Below are positions 19,536 to 27,394 of a stretch of DNA of 35,995 nucleotides, piece by piece. This DNA is from Alphaproteobacteria bacterium (GTDB lineage Bacteria > Pseudomonadota > Alphaproteobacteria > SHVZ01). The position numbers and the translations under genes are program-made. The stretch lies in assembly GCA_016869375.1 (NCBI GenBank), contig VGEH01000032.1, forward strand, positions 1 to 35,995. The letters are read 5' to 3'. The notes beneath the pieces are model-generated. The model saw only the letters and a list, made by a program, of their open reading frames with translations. It did not search any database and was not told the origin of the DNA. The stretch's first letter is position 1. Each line of letters starts with the position of its first letter.

Positions 19536-22169
19536 ATGACTGCCGCGCCGAAAGAGATCCGCCGCGAGGACTACACGCCGCCACCCTTCCTGATCGACTC
19601 CATCGAACTCAAGGTGGATCTCGGCAAGGGCTCGACGGAAGTCGCCTCGCGCCTCTCCGTCCGTCGCAATCCCGCGGCGAAGACGCAGCCCGCCGACCTC
19701 GTCCTCGATGGCAAGAAGATCGAGCTGGTTTCGCTTCTGCTCGACGACAAGCGGCCGGTGCACGAGGTCGACGCGGAGTCTCTGACAATCCGCGGCGTCC
19801 CGGACCGCTTCACCCTCAACGTCGTAACGCGAATCAAGCCGCAGGAGAACACAGAGCTCACCGGCCTGTATGTCTCGCGCGACATGTACTGCACGCAATG
19901 CGAGGCAGAGGGCTTCCGCCGCATCACCTACTTCCTCGATCGGCCCGACGTGATGTCACGCTACACCACGATGATCGTTGCCGACCACGCAAGCCATCCG
20001 GTACTGCTCTCCAACGGCAACCTGATCGCCCGAGGCGACCTAGACGGCGGCAGGCACTTCGCCAAGTGGGAAGATCCCTTCCCCAAGCCGGCCTACCTTT
20101 TCGCGCTGGTCGCCGGCCCGCTCGAATCCCTCGACGACACCTTCGTCACCCGCTCCGGCCGCGAGGTGAAGCTGCACATCTATGTCCGGCCCGGTGATGC
20201 CTGGCGCTGCCGACACGCGATGGACTCGCTCAAGAAGTCGATGAAGTGGGACGAGGACGTCTACGGTCTCGAATACGACCTCGACATCTTCATGATCGTC
20301 GCCGTCGACGACTTCAACATGGGGGCGATGGAGAACAAGGGCCTCAACATCTTCAATTCGAAGCTGGTGCTGGCCGACCCTGATACCGCGACCGATGCCG
20401 ACTACCACGCGATCGAGGCCGTGATCGCGCATGAGTATTTTCACAACTGGACCGGCAATCGCGTCACCTGCCAGGACTGGTTCCAGCTCTCGCTCAAAGA
20501 AGGCCTGACCGTCTTCCGCGACCAGCAATTCTCGGCCGATATGGGCTCGGCCGCCACCACACGCATCGGCGAGGTGCGCGGCCTACGCGCCGGCCAGTTC
20601 CCGGAAGATGCGAGCCCGATGGCGCATCCGGTGCGCCCCGACTCCTACATCGAGATCAACAATTTCTACACGGCGACCGTCTACAACAAAGGCGCCGAGG
20701 TCGTGCGCATGCAGCACACGCTGCTGGGGCACGAGAATTTCCGCAAGGGCATGGACCTCTACTTCAAGCGTCATGACGGCCAGGCCGTGACTTGCGACGA
20801 CTTCGTCCAGGCGATGCAGGACGCCTCCGGCATCGACCTCGCTCAGTTCCGCCTGTGGTACGCGCAGGCCGGGACGCCGGAGCTCGAGGTCGACGGCACC
20901 TACGACGCTGCAAACAAGCGATACACCATGACGGTCGGCCAGAACCTGCCGGCAACGCCGGGACAGCCCGAGAAGCAGGCGATGCACATCCCGCTCGCGG
21001 TCGGCCTCCTCGACGGCGCCGGCCGTGACATGCCGCTTCGCCTGGCCGGCGAGGCCAAGGCTGGCGCTCAGACCCGCGTACTCGACGTCAAGACCGCCCG
21101 CGACGTCTTCGTCTTCGAGGACGTGGCTGAAGCGCCTGTCGCGTCGCTTCTGCGGAGCTTCTCCGCACCGGTCAAGCTGACCGCCCTGCGCTCGGACGAA
21201 GAACTCAGCTTCCTGATGGCTCATGACAGCGACGCCTTCGCGCGCTGGGAAGCGGGCCAGCAGCTGGCCGCCAAGCTGATCCTCGGCATGGTCGATGATC
21301 GCAAGGCCGGCCGGCCGATGACGGTGCCCGATGGGTTCGTCAACGCCGTCCGGCGCACGCTCGACGACCAGCGGCTGGACCGCGCACTGATCGCCGATGC
21401 CTCGACCCTGCCCGGCATCGCCTATCTCGGGGAGCTGATGGGCGAGATCGACATCGACGGCCTCTGGGCCGCGCGCGAGCATCTGCGCAAGACCTTGTCG
21501 AAAAGGCTTTCTGATCGATGGGGGGCGCTCTACGAGGCCAACAGGCTCTCGGGTGGCTACCGCTTCGAGGCCGACGATCTCGGGCGTCGCAGCCTCCGCA
21601 ATGTCTGCCTCGCCTACCTGACGGCCGAGGACAGCCGCGATGCGCGCCGCCGCGCCGCGCTGCATTTCGAGACCGCCAGCAACATGACCGACTCGGTCGC
21701 CGGCCTCTCGCGCCTCGCAGAGCTCGGCGGCATCGAGGGCGAGACGGCGCTCGCCCGCTTTCACGATCGCTGGAAGGGCGATGCTCTGGTGCTCGACAAA
21801 TGGTTCTCGATCCAGGCATCGGCGCCTTCGGCCGACGCGCTCGCGCGTGTACGCAAGCTGATCGACCACCCGGCCTATGACCGCAAGAACCCAAACCGCA
21901 TCCGCGCTCTTGTTTCCACTTTTGCCGGTGCCAACCCGGTTCGCTTCCACGATGCGTCCGGCGGCGGCTATCGCTTCCTTGCGGATCAGGTGATCGCGAC
22001 CGACAAGTTCAATCCGCAGGTCGCCGCGCGCCTCGTCGGCCCGCTCGGCCGCTGGCGGCGTTACGACCAGGTCCGCCAGGTGCTGATGAAGGCTGAGCTC
22101 GAACGCGTCGTCGCCGAGCCGGGCCTTTCCAAGGACGTATTCGAGATCGCCTCGAAGAGCCTGGCGTAA
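19536..22169 (+). CDS. pepN: aminopeptidase N
   Basis: Zinc metallopeptidase of family M1 that removes N-terminal residues from peptides in the cytoplasm. The exopeptidase motif GAMENKGLNIFN and the zinc site HEYFHNWTGNRVTC with its downstream Glu in SLKEGLTVFRDQQF are intact (about residues 270-335). The N-terminal beta domain includes GLYVSRDMYCTQCEAEGFRR, and the long C-terminal helical domain ends ELERVVAEPGLSKDVFEIAS. Length 877 aa matches the proteobacterial PepN type. GAGG precedes the ATG. The gene is convergent with the dehydrogenase gene, separated by 12 bp with no evident terminator. Confidence 0.97.
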   Translation: MTAAPKEIRREDYTPPPFLIDSIELKVDLGKGSTEVASRLSVRRNPAAKTQPADLVLDGKKIELVSLLLDDKRPVHEVDAESLTIRGVPDRFTLNVVTRIKPQENTELTGLYVSRDMYCTQCEAEGFRRITYFLDRPDVMSRYTTMIVADHASHPVLLSNGNLIARGDLDGGRHFAKWEDPFPKPAYLFALVAGPLESLDDTFVTRSGREVKLHIYVRPGDAWRCRHAMDSLKKSMKWDEDVYGLEYDLDIFMIVAVDDFNMGAMENKGLNIFNSKLVLADPDTATDADYHAIEAVIAHEYFHNWTGNRVTCQDWFQLSLKEGLTVFRDQQFSADMGSAATTRIGEVRGLRAGQFPEDASPMAHPVRPDSYIEINNFYTATVYNKGAEVVRMQHTLLGHENFRKGMDLYFKRHDGQAVTCDDFVQAMQDASGIDLAQFRLWYAQAGTPELEVDGTYDAANKRYTMTVGQNLPATPGQPEKQAMHIPLAVGLLDGAGRDMPLRLAGEAKAGAQTRVLDVKTARDVFVFEDVAEAPVASLLRSFSAPVKLTALRSDEELSFLMAHDSDAFARWEAGQQLAAKLILGMVDDRKAGRPMTVPDGFVNAVRRTLDDQRLDRALIADASTLPGIAYLGELMGEIDIDGLWAAREHLRKTLSKRLSDRWGALYEANRLSGGYRFEADDLGRRSLRNVCLAYLTAEDSRDARRRAALHFETASNMTDSVAGLSRLAELGGIEGETALARFHDRWKGDALVLDKWFSIQASAPSADALARVRKLIDHPAYDRKNPNRIRALVSTFAGANPVRFHDASGGGYRFLADQVIATDKFNPQVAARLVGPLGRWRRYDQVRQVLMKAELERVVAEPGLSKDVFEIASKSLA

Positions 22170-22181
22170 GGCGCGATCGCT

Positions 22182-23177
22182 TTAGCCGGCGCGGCGCTCG
22201 ATCTCGGTCAAGAGTGCGTTGGGAATGTCCACGCCTTCGGCCTTCGCCTTGGCGCGAAGCTTGAAGCGGCGCTCACCGGGAAGACGCACGCCGGGCTGAG
22301 CCGCCATTGCGGCGAAGACGGCTTCCGCCCGCGCCTCGGCGTCTGCCGAGAAGGCGCTCACATCGAGAGCGAGCAGCATCTGCCCGACATGCGGCGGCGG
22401 CCCTTTGGCATCGAAGAAGCTGGATGCCTCGAAGCCGAAATTGCTGCCGGTAAGCGCGACGGCCAGGAGCTCGACCATGAGCACCAGCGCCGCACCTTTG
22501 GCGTCACCCATCGGGATCATCGCGCCGCCGAGCGCGGCCTTGGCATCGGTGGTCGGCTTGCCCTCGGCGTCGAGCGCCCAGCCTTCCGGGATCGCCTCGC
22601 CCTTCTGCGCCGCGACCATGATCCGGCCGCGCGCCACCTTGCTCAATGACAGATCGATGACGAGCGGATGTCGGCCGGCGCGCGGCCAGGCAAAGGCGAT
22701 CGGATTGGTGCCGAACAGCGGCCTCGCGCCGCCCCAGGGGGCGATCGCGGCCGGAGAGTTCCCGAGCGCGAGGCCAATCAGCCCCGCTTTCGCCAAGCGC
22801 TCGACCGCGTGGCCGGCAACGCCGAAATGATGCGAGCGGCCGATCGGGATCGCGGCGAGTCCGGTCTCGCGCGCAGCCGGCACGGCCGCGGCGATGCCGA
22901 CATCCAAGGCCGGGAAGGCAAAGCCGCTGGCGGCATCGACGGCGACAACCGACGGCCTGGGACGCGCGACTTTCGGCGCGGCGAAGCCGTCGACCTTGCC
23001 GGCGATCGCCTGGTCGCAATAGGCCGCGAGACGCGAAAGCCCGTGGGAGGAGAGCCCGTCGGCCTCGGCCGCGACGAGCGCGCGGGCGACCGAGCGGGCA
23101 TTTGCCTCGGAGGTCTTGGAGCGGACGAAAGCCCGGGCGGCCAACGCTTCGAGCTCCGCCAGCGTCTTCCGGCCCAT
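22182..23177 (-). CDS. LDH2/MDH2-family 2-hydroxyacid dehydrogenase
   Basis: NAD(P)-dependent dehydrogenase of the malate/L-lactate dehydrogenase-2 fold, which is not a Rossmann fold. Family residues are visible: ADGLSSHGLSRLAAYC with the substrate-contacting Ser-His, GRSHHFGVAGH with the catalytic His, GTNPIAFAWPR, and DLSLSKVARGRI. Length 331 aa. Members oxidise malate, ureidoglycolate, 2,3-diketogulonate or (R)-sulfolactate (ComC type). It is the last gene of the operon with the SuyB-like gene, 8 bp downstream of it, so a sulfolactate or sugar-acid substrate is a reasonable guess. Its G+C (about 70% on one line I counted) is higher than that of the two lyase genes. Confidence 0.87.
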   Translation of the reverse strand: MGRKTLAELEALAARAFVRSKTSEANARSVARALVAAEADGLSSHGLSRLAAYCDQAIAGKVDGFAAPKVARPRPSVVAVDAASGFAFPALDVGIAAAVPAARETGLAAIPIGRSHHFGVAGHAVERLAKAGLIGLALGNSPAAIAPWGGARPLFGTNPIAFAWPRAGRHPLVIDLSLSKVARGRIMVAAQKGEAIPEGWALDAEGKPTTDAKAALGGAMIPMGDAKGAALVLMVELLAVALTGSNFGFEASSFFDAKGPPPHVGQMLLALDVSAFSADAEARAEAVFAAMAAQPGVRLPGERRFKLRAKAKAEGVDIPNALLTEIERRAG

Positions 23178-23185
23178 GCGGGCCC

Positions 23186-24415
23186 TCAGGCGCTCCGGTA
23201 GAGCTTGGTCAGCGTGTACTCACGGTGCCCGAGAGCCTCGGCGCAGGTGAGCCGGCCATTCGCGACCCGCATGGTGATATCGATCAGGGCGTCACCCGCC
23301 TTGTCGAAGTTCATCTTGCCGCGAAGGATGTCTGAGACGTCGAGGTCTATGTGCTCGCTCATCAGCCGGACGGTCCGGGGATTCCCGGTCAGCTTGATCA
23401 CCGGGATGATCGGGTTGCCGATGACGTTGCCCTGGCCGGTCGGGAACAGATGGACGGCGAAGCCGGCGGCCGCCTGCAGCGTCACGCACTCGGCCGCAGC
23501 CGAGGAGGTGTTCATGAAGTAGAGACCGGGCCCCTTGGACGGGGTCTCGCCATCGCCGAGGACGTCGACGAACTTGGCCTTGCGGCCGATCTTCTCAAGA
23601 TTGCCGAACGCCTTCTCCTCGATGGTCGTCAGGCCGCCAGCGATGTTGCCCTTGGTCGGCTGGCTGTCGGAGAGATCGTTCGTCTTGTTCCGAAGAATCA
23701 TTTCGTTGTAGTCGGACCAGGTCTTCAGGAACTTCTTCTGAACTTCCTTGCTGGCGGCCCGGCTGGCGCAGACCTGCTCGGCGCCGGTCAGCTCCGAGGT
23801 CTCGCCGAAGCAGGTGGTCATGCCGACCGCATCGACCTTGTCGATGAAGTTGCCGACGGTCGGGTTGGCGGCAAGCCCGGAGGTCGTGTCGCTTTCGCCG
23901 CACTTGACCGCAACCCAGAGGTCGTCGGCCCTGCACGCCTCGCGCTGGGCCTCGCTGGCTTTCTGCAGGAATTCCTTGGCCTTGCGGCTGGCGACGGCAA
24001 TCGTCTGAAGGTCGCCGTTGCCCTCGATCGCGAAGCCCTCGCAGGGCTTGCCCGAGGCCCGGATGCCATCGACGATCCGCTTCGTCCAGCCCGGCTCGAT
24101 GCCGATCACCACCACGGCGGCGACATTCGGATTGGTCCCGGTGCCGATCATAGTGCGGAAGTGGAGCTCGAGGTCCGCGCCGAACTGCAGCCGCCCATAG
24201 CTGTGCGGGATGGCGAGGACACCTTTAATATTGTTCGCAACCGCCTCGCAGGCCGCGTTCGACAAATCGTCGACCGGCAGCGCGATCACATGGTTGCGGA
24301 CACCGACGCGCCCGTTCTCACGGCGATAGCCCATGAACGAGAGCGCACCGCCGGGGCGCGCAGTCGCTGCACCCCGGCGGCTCTTGGCGGACTTAGCGCT
24401 CACGCGCTGAGCCAT
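23186..24415 (-). CDS. UxaA-family lyase large subunit, SuyB-like
   Basis: Large catalytic subunit (409 aa) of a UxaA/GarD-family dehydratase or lyase. These enzymes remove water from altronate or galactarate, or sulfite from (R)-sulfolactate (SuyB). The family start [20 protein letters not shown] is at about residues 28-47, followed by [31 protein letters not shown], the Cys-containing [19 protein letters not shown], and [20 protein letters not shown] near the C-terminus. The first about 25 residues are a basic Ser/Ala/Arg tail. No clear ribosome site precedes the ATG, so coupling to the upstream small frame is possible. I favour SuyB over altronate dehydratase because the small subunit is separate and ends in a SuyA-like motif. 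Desulfonation itself is unproven. Confidence 0.85.
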   Translation of the reverse strand: MAQRVSAKSAKSRRGAATARPGGALSFMGYRRENGRVGVRNHVIALPVDDLSNAACEAVANNIKGVLAIPHSYGRLQFGADLELHFRTMIGTGTNPNVAAVVVIGIEPGWTKRIVDGIRASGKPCEGFAIEGNGDLQTIAVASRKAKEFLQKASEAQREACRADDLWVAVKCGESDTTSGLAANPTVGNFIDKVDAVGMTTCFGETSELTGAEQVCASRAASKEVQKKFLKTWSDYNEMILRNKTNDLSDSQPTKGNIAGGLTTIEEKAFGNLEKIGRKAKFVDVLGDGETPSKGPGLYFMNTSSAAAECVTLQAAAGFAVHLFPTGQGNVIGNPIIPVIKLTGNPRTVRLMSEHIDLDVSDILRGKMNFDKAGDALIDITMRVANGRLTCAEALGHREYTLTKLYRSA

Positions 24416-24440
24416 ATCAGAAAATGCGTCCGAAAGAAGC

Positions 24441-24533
24441 TTACTTCTTCTTGGCCTTCTTCTTCGCCTTCTTCTTCGCCGGGGCCTTCTTAGTGGCCTT
24501 CTTCGCGGACTTCTTCTTTGCCTTCTTAGCCAT
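24441..24533 (-). CDS. 30-residue Lys/Ala-rich basic peptide
   Basis: Tiny reading frame that encodes 18 Lys, 8 Ala and one each of Met, Ser, Thr and Pro, beginning [16 protein letters not shown]. All 18 lysines use AAG. It has a good ribosome site, AGAGGTGG, five bases before the ATG, and starts two bases after the small-subunit stop, so translation coupling is expected. It ends 25 bp before the SuyB-like gene and is out of frame with it. The composition resembles the C-terminal tails of bacterial histone-H1-like proteins. It could bind nucleic acid or an acidic protein, or modulate translation of the next gene as a leader. Function is unknown; it could also be a relic of a larger basic tail. 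Confidence 0.6.
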   Translation of the reverse strand: MAKKAKKKSAKKATKKAPAKKKAKKKAKKK

Positions 24534-24535
24534 GG

Positions 24536-24820
24536 TTACCACCTCTTGGTCTTGACGTTGTGGACGTGGACGTGACGGCCGAGACTGATCGGAGCGACGG
24601 CCCGCCCGATGTCGTGACCGTACTTAACGACAGTCTCGTTGTGCTTGATGTTCTTGAGCGCGATCTTGTGCCCGAGGGGAATGTCGTCGAGGGCCTTCAA
24701 GGTGACAGTGTCATCAGAGTCCATCACCAAGCCCGTGAGACTCTGTCCCTTGCGCACGTCTTCGACGACGATAACGCCAACTGTGTCAGCGCTGTTGTGC
24801 ACAAGGAACTGAGGACCCAC
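24536..24820 (-). CDS. UxaA-family lyase small subunit (SAF domain), SuyA-like
   Basis: Small subunit (94 aa) made almost wholly of an SAF domain, the N-terminal part of altronate dehydratase and the separate alpha subunit SuyA of sulfolactate sulfo-lyase. Visible blocks are FLVHNSADTVGVIVVEDVR, ALDDIPLGHKIALKNI, VVKYGHDIGRAVAPI with the conserved Gly-His and Lys-Tyr-Gly, and the C-terminal HVHVHNVKTKRW. I start at the GTG at 24820, preceded by GGGGGAG with nine bases spacing; the frame stays open to 25000 but that part is not SAF-like. It is the first gene of the operon. G+C (57-62% on the lines I counted) is lower than in most genes of the window. Confidence 0.85.
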   Translation of the reverse strand: MGPQFLVHNSADTVGVIVVEDVRKGQSLTGLVMDSDDTVTLKALDDIPLGHKIALKNIKHNETVVKYGHDIGRAVAPISLGRHVHVHNVKTKRW

Positions 24821-24916
24821 GCCGTCTAACTCCCCCGCGTTCACGTCGAGACATACACGTTGAACGCAACAAATTTTCGTCTCGACATGGGCAGCCTTAC
24901 GTCGCATGTGCGCGCC

Positions 24917-24963
24917 TGTCAACGATTCGCAACGAAAGACCGAGCGAAGAGAGAAGCTGTCAA
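24917..24963 (-). promoter_or_regulatory. two -35-like TTGACA boxes upstream of the SuyA-like gene
   Basis: On the minus strand TTGACA occurs at 24963-24958 (as CTTGACA, the alphaproteobacterial form) and again at 24922-24917. At about 17 bp spacing the -10 candidates are poor: GTCTTT and TAAGGC. Position, 100-140 bp before the gene, is suitable. The evidence is only the -35 matches. Confidence 0.35.
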
Positions 24964-25055
24964 GAGTCCGGCGGCGCGACCGAACGACCTTTCGAGACAC
25001 ATCGAGCGCGATCGATTAATGCCGACGAAGAGAGCTAAGACGATCATGCGGACGT

Positions 25056-25088
25056 CGAAGAAATCCGCATGCAATGCGGATTTCTTCG
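25056..25088. repeat. perfect 14-bp inverted repeat
   Basis: CGAAGAAATCCGCA, 5-nt spacer TGCAA, then its exact reverse complement. As RNA it would form a strong hairpin in the long leader of the SuyA-like operon if transcription began upstream of it, or it could end transcription from either side. There is no T-run on either flank. Confidence 0.75.
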
Positions 25089-25125
25089 CGTTCGTACTCT
25101 CACGACGCACGACATCGACGACGCA

Positions 25126-25145
25126 ACACACAAGTTCTTGTGTGT
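25126..25145. repeat. 9-bp inverted repeat with 2-nt spacer
   Basis: ACACACAAG, TT, CTTGTGTGT. It sits 37 bp from the 14-bp repeat. The near-zero spacer suggests a dimeric regulator site as readily as a hairpin. Confidence 0.6.
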
Positions 25146-25412
25146 CGCTCGCACGGCGCGTGATCCGGCGACAATGCACGCCGCAAAATTCTTCGTCGGA
25201 ACAAGCCGTAGGCGATTGACGAAGCGGCCCTCCGAACGACGATTTGTGTACTGATTCGGAATCGCCACCCTCTTCACCCTGCTAGAGTGGGTGCATGTCA
25301 CGCTATCCCGAGGATCCGCTGCGTCACGCATGGACGACCGGCGCGCGCTCCCCAGTCGCGGCGCGAGCGCCCTTCGAAGTGGCGTACGCGTGCGACTTTC
25401 CAGATCCGGTAA

Positions 25413-25475
25413 CCATCACACCGACGCATGACGATCATCCGATCGTCGCGCGCGCGCCGCGTCGGTTGGTGATGG
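25413..25475 (+). promoter_or_regulatory. long imperfect stem-loop directly upstream of cobK
   Basis: CCATCAC (25413-25419) pairs with GTGATGG (25469-25475), and ACCGACGC (25420-25427) with GCGTCGGT (25459-25466), leaving a 2-nt bulge. Inside, GACGATC (25430-25436) pairs with GATCGTC (25441-25447) around ATCC. The total is 22 base pairs ending 25 bp before the cobK ATG. It does not show a cobalamin-riboswitch B12 box that I can recognise. It may be a leader RNA structure or an operator. Confidence 0.45.
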
Positions 25476-25500
25476 ATGGGAGAAGCGACGGTGATCGCGG

Positions 25501-26250
25501 ATGCCGGCTCGCAGGCTCCTGATCCTCGGCGGCACCGCCGAAGCCTCCGCCCTCGCCGGCGCGCTGATCGATCGTCACGGCGAAGCGATCGATCTCGTCT
25601 CCTCCTTCGCCGGGCGGGTCGAAAGACTGAAGCCGCCGCCGGGGCGGATCCGCATCGGCGGCTTCGGCGGCTCCGAAGGTCTGGCCGCCTATCTTCGCGC
25701 CGAGCGGATCGACCTCCTCGTCGATGCGACGCACCCTTTCGCAGCGCAGATGAGCCGGAACGCGCGCGAGGGAGCAGCGCTTGCCGGCGTCCCGCGCCTA
25801 CAGTTCTGGCGCCGGCCCTGGCCTCGCCATCCGCTCGATCGCTGGATCGAGGTAGACGGCATCGAAGCCGCGGCACAGGCGCTCATCCACCTCGGCAAGC
25901 GCGTGTGGCTCACGGTCGGTGCCAGCGAGCTCGCCCCCTTCGCCGCCATTCCCGATCGCTGGTATCTCGTCCGCCTGATCGAGGCGAAGACGCCGATGCC
26001 GCTGCCCGATTACACAGTGATCGAAGCGCGAGGGCCTTTCCAGATCGAGAACGAGCGGACGCTGATTCGCCATCATCGCATCGACACGATGGTCAGCAAG
26101 GCCTCGGGCGGCGGCGCCACCTACGCCAAGATCGAGGCGGCGCGAGAGGCAGACCTGCCAGTGGTCATGATCCGCCGGCCGCTGCCGGAGCCGGGCGACC
26201 GGGCCGAAGAAGTATCCGCCGTCGTCGATTGGGTTTCAGCCCGCCTCTAG
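25501..26250 (+). CDS. cobK: precorrin-6A reductase
   Basis: NADPH-dependent reduction of precorrin-6A to precorrin-6B (dihydroprecorrin-6x) in cobalamin biosynthesis. The 249-aa protein starts with the CobK nucleotide-binding segment [18 protein letters not shown], continues with the serine-rich [14 protein letters not shown] and [12 protein letters not shown], then [18 protein letters not shown], and ends with the family segment [20 protein letters not shown]. It is the only gene of its strand between the SuyA-like operon and cobD and appears to be transcribed alone, from the structured region upstream. Its TAG stop shares a CTAG palindrome with the stop of cobM. Confidence 0.93.
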   Translation: MPARRLLILGGTAEASALAGALIDRHGEAIDLVSSFAGRVERLKPPPGRIRIGGFGGSEGLAAYLRAERIDLLVDATHPFAAQMSRNAREGAALAGVPRLQFWRRPWPRHPLDRWIEVDGIEAAAQALIHLGKRVWLTVGASELAPFAAIPDRWYLVRLIEAKTPMPLPDYTVIEARGPFQIENERTLIRHHRIDTMVSKASGGGATYAKIEAAREADLPVVMIRRPLPEPGDRAEEVSAVVDWVSARL

Positions 26251-27005
26251 CTCTTCGGCCGCAACACACGGCTGTGGCTGGCGTCGTAGAGCCGGCTGTC
26301 CGCGAAATCCTCGTCATCGAGCGCACGACCCACCAGGATGAGCGCGGTACGCGTCACGCCCGCCTCCTCCACCTTGCTCTCTATGTCGGCAAGCGTGCCG
26401 CGGATCAGCATCTCATCGGGCCAGCCGACGCGAACGGCGACGACGACCGGGCAATCCGCGCCGCGCTCGGGCATCAGGTCGCCCACAATACGTGCCAGGT
26501 TGTTGACCGAGAGGTGGATCGCGAGCGTCGCGTCGCCGCGAGCGAAGCGGGCTATCTCCTCGCCCTCCGGCATCGGCGAGGCGCGGACCGCGGTCCGCGT
26601 CAGCACCACGGTCTGCGCGATCCCAGGCAGAGTCAGCTCGCGCTTGAGCGCCGCTGCCGCAGCTGCGAAAGCCGACACGCCAGGAACCACCTCATAGGGA
26701 ATCCCGAGCGCATCCAGCCGGCGCATCTGCTCGCCGGTCGCGCCGTAGAGCGACGGGTCGCCGGAATGAACGCGCGCCACGTCATGACCGGCGGCATGCG
26801 CTGCCTGCATCTCCTCGACGATTGCGTCCAGCGTCATCGATGCGGTGTCGAGAACCTTGGCGCCGGGGGGCGCCTCGGCGACGACCGCACGCGGCACCAG
26901 CGATCCGGCATAGAGCACGACCGGACAGCGCCGGATCAGCGCAAGGCCGCGAACCGTGATCAGGTCGGGCGCGCCCGGACCCGCGCCGATGAAATGGACG
27001 GTCAT
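26247..27005 (-). CDS. cobM: precorrin-4 C11-methyltransferase
   Basis: SAM-dependent methylation of precorrin-4 at C-11 to give precorrin-5. This is a tetrapyrrole methylase of 252 aa: [20 protein letters not shown] with the GAGPG motif at residues 7-11, [28 protein letters not shown], and [13 protein letters not shown] with the SAM loop, all as in CobM/CbiF. It is the last of four overlapping genes cobH-cobL-cobE-cobM; its ATG overlaps the cobE stop as ATGA. Confidence 0.95.
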   Translation of the reverse strand: MTVHFIGAGPGAPDLITVRGLALIRRCPVVLYAGSLVPRAVVAEAPPGAKVLDTASMTLDAIVEEMQAAHAAGHDVARVHSGDPSLYGATGEQMRRLDALGIPYEVVPGVSAFAAAAAALKRELTLPGIAQTVVLTRTAVRASPMPEGEEIARFARGDATLAIHLSVNNLARIVGDLMPERGADCPVVVAVRVGWPDEMLIRGTLADIESKVEEAGVTRTALILVGRALDDEDFADSRLYDASHSRVLRPKS

Positions 27006-27394
27006 GCAGGGCCGCGCGCGACGGCGACGGTGCAGTGGCGGCTTCTTCGCTTCGGCACGACGAGCATGCCCTCGGCGCCGGCGGCGGCGAGCGCCGCCCC
27101 TTCGGCGACGCCGTGGCAGCCGACCTCGCGAAAAACCGCCTCGGACGGACTGGCAAGCCTGGGTGTCTCGGCCTCCAGCGTCACGGCGGAGAAGAAACGC
27201 GTCGGTACACCGAGATGCCGAGCGAGCGTCAGCACCGCCGGTTCGCCCGACTTGAGGTCGATCGAGGCGACACAGGCGACCGCTCCCGGCGCAATCCCGG
27301 CTTCGGCAAGCGCCTGAATGGCGAGGGCCTGCAGCTCATCGGCCGGAGCATCCCGTTCGACGCCAACGCCAAGGCTATACACACGGCTTGTCAT
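27002..27394 (-). CDS. cobE: CobE/CbiG C-terminal-domain protein
   Basis: Small protein (130 aa) matching CobE, equal to the C-terminal domain of CbiG. CbiG opens the ring delta-lactone in the anaerobic route; CobE's role in the aerobic route is less clear and may be carrying a pathway intermediate. Visible family parts are [16 protein letters not shown] at the N-terminus, [18 protein letters not shown], and [19 protein letters not shown]. The ATG at 27394 overlaps the cobL stop (ATGA) and the stop overlaps the cobM start in the same way, so the three are translated in a chain. Confidence 0.88.
   Translation of the reverse strand: MTSRVYSLGVGVERDAPADELQALAIQALAEAGIAPGAVACVASIDLKSGEPAVLTLARHLGVPTRFFSAVTLEAETPRLASPSEAVFREVGCHGVAEGAALAAAGAEGMLVVPKRRSRHCTVAVARGPA

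Larger units (their letters stand above)
24821..25500. other. 680-bp low-G+C intergenic region between the SuyA-like gene and cobK
   Basis: No gene can be supported here. By my line counts G+C is about 52-62% between 24901 and 25260, compared with about two-thirds in neighbouring genes. It contains two TTGACA boxes on the minus strand, two strong inverted repeats (25056-25088 and 25126-25145), and a long paired structure next to cobK (25413-25475). It must hold the promoters for the divergent SuyA-like operon and cobK. The reading frames on both strands have no recognisable family and are crossed by the inverted repeats. Confidence 0.7.

Noticed and set aside
24441-24533. AAG-rich tract as a simple tandem repeat or CRISPR-like array
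   Set aside because: The units vary (AAG runs separated by GCC, GCG, ACT, TCC), there are no spacers, and a ribosome site with start and stop codons makes a coding frame more likely.
24534-25000. Longer 154-aa version of the SuyA-like protein
   Set aside because: The extra N-terminal residues do not resemble an SAF domain, whereas GTG 24820 has a strong ribosome site and gives the normal family length.
24919-25179. 86-codon minus-strand frame in the intergenic region
   Set aside because: It reads through both inverted repeats and has unusual composition; no ribosome site or recognisable domain.
25250-25500. Cobalamin riboswitch upstream of cobK
   Set aside because: Looked for because of context, but the conserved B12-box core was not found by eye; only an unrelated-looking stem-loop is supported.
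25295-25522. Small open frame of 75 codons running into cobK
   Set aside because: No convincing ribosome site, no family resemblance, and it crosses the paired structure before cobK and overlaps the cobK start in another frame.
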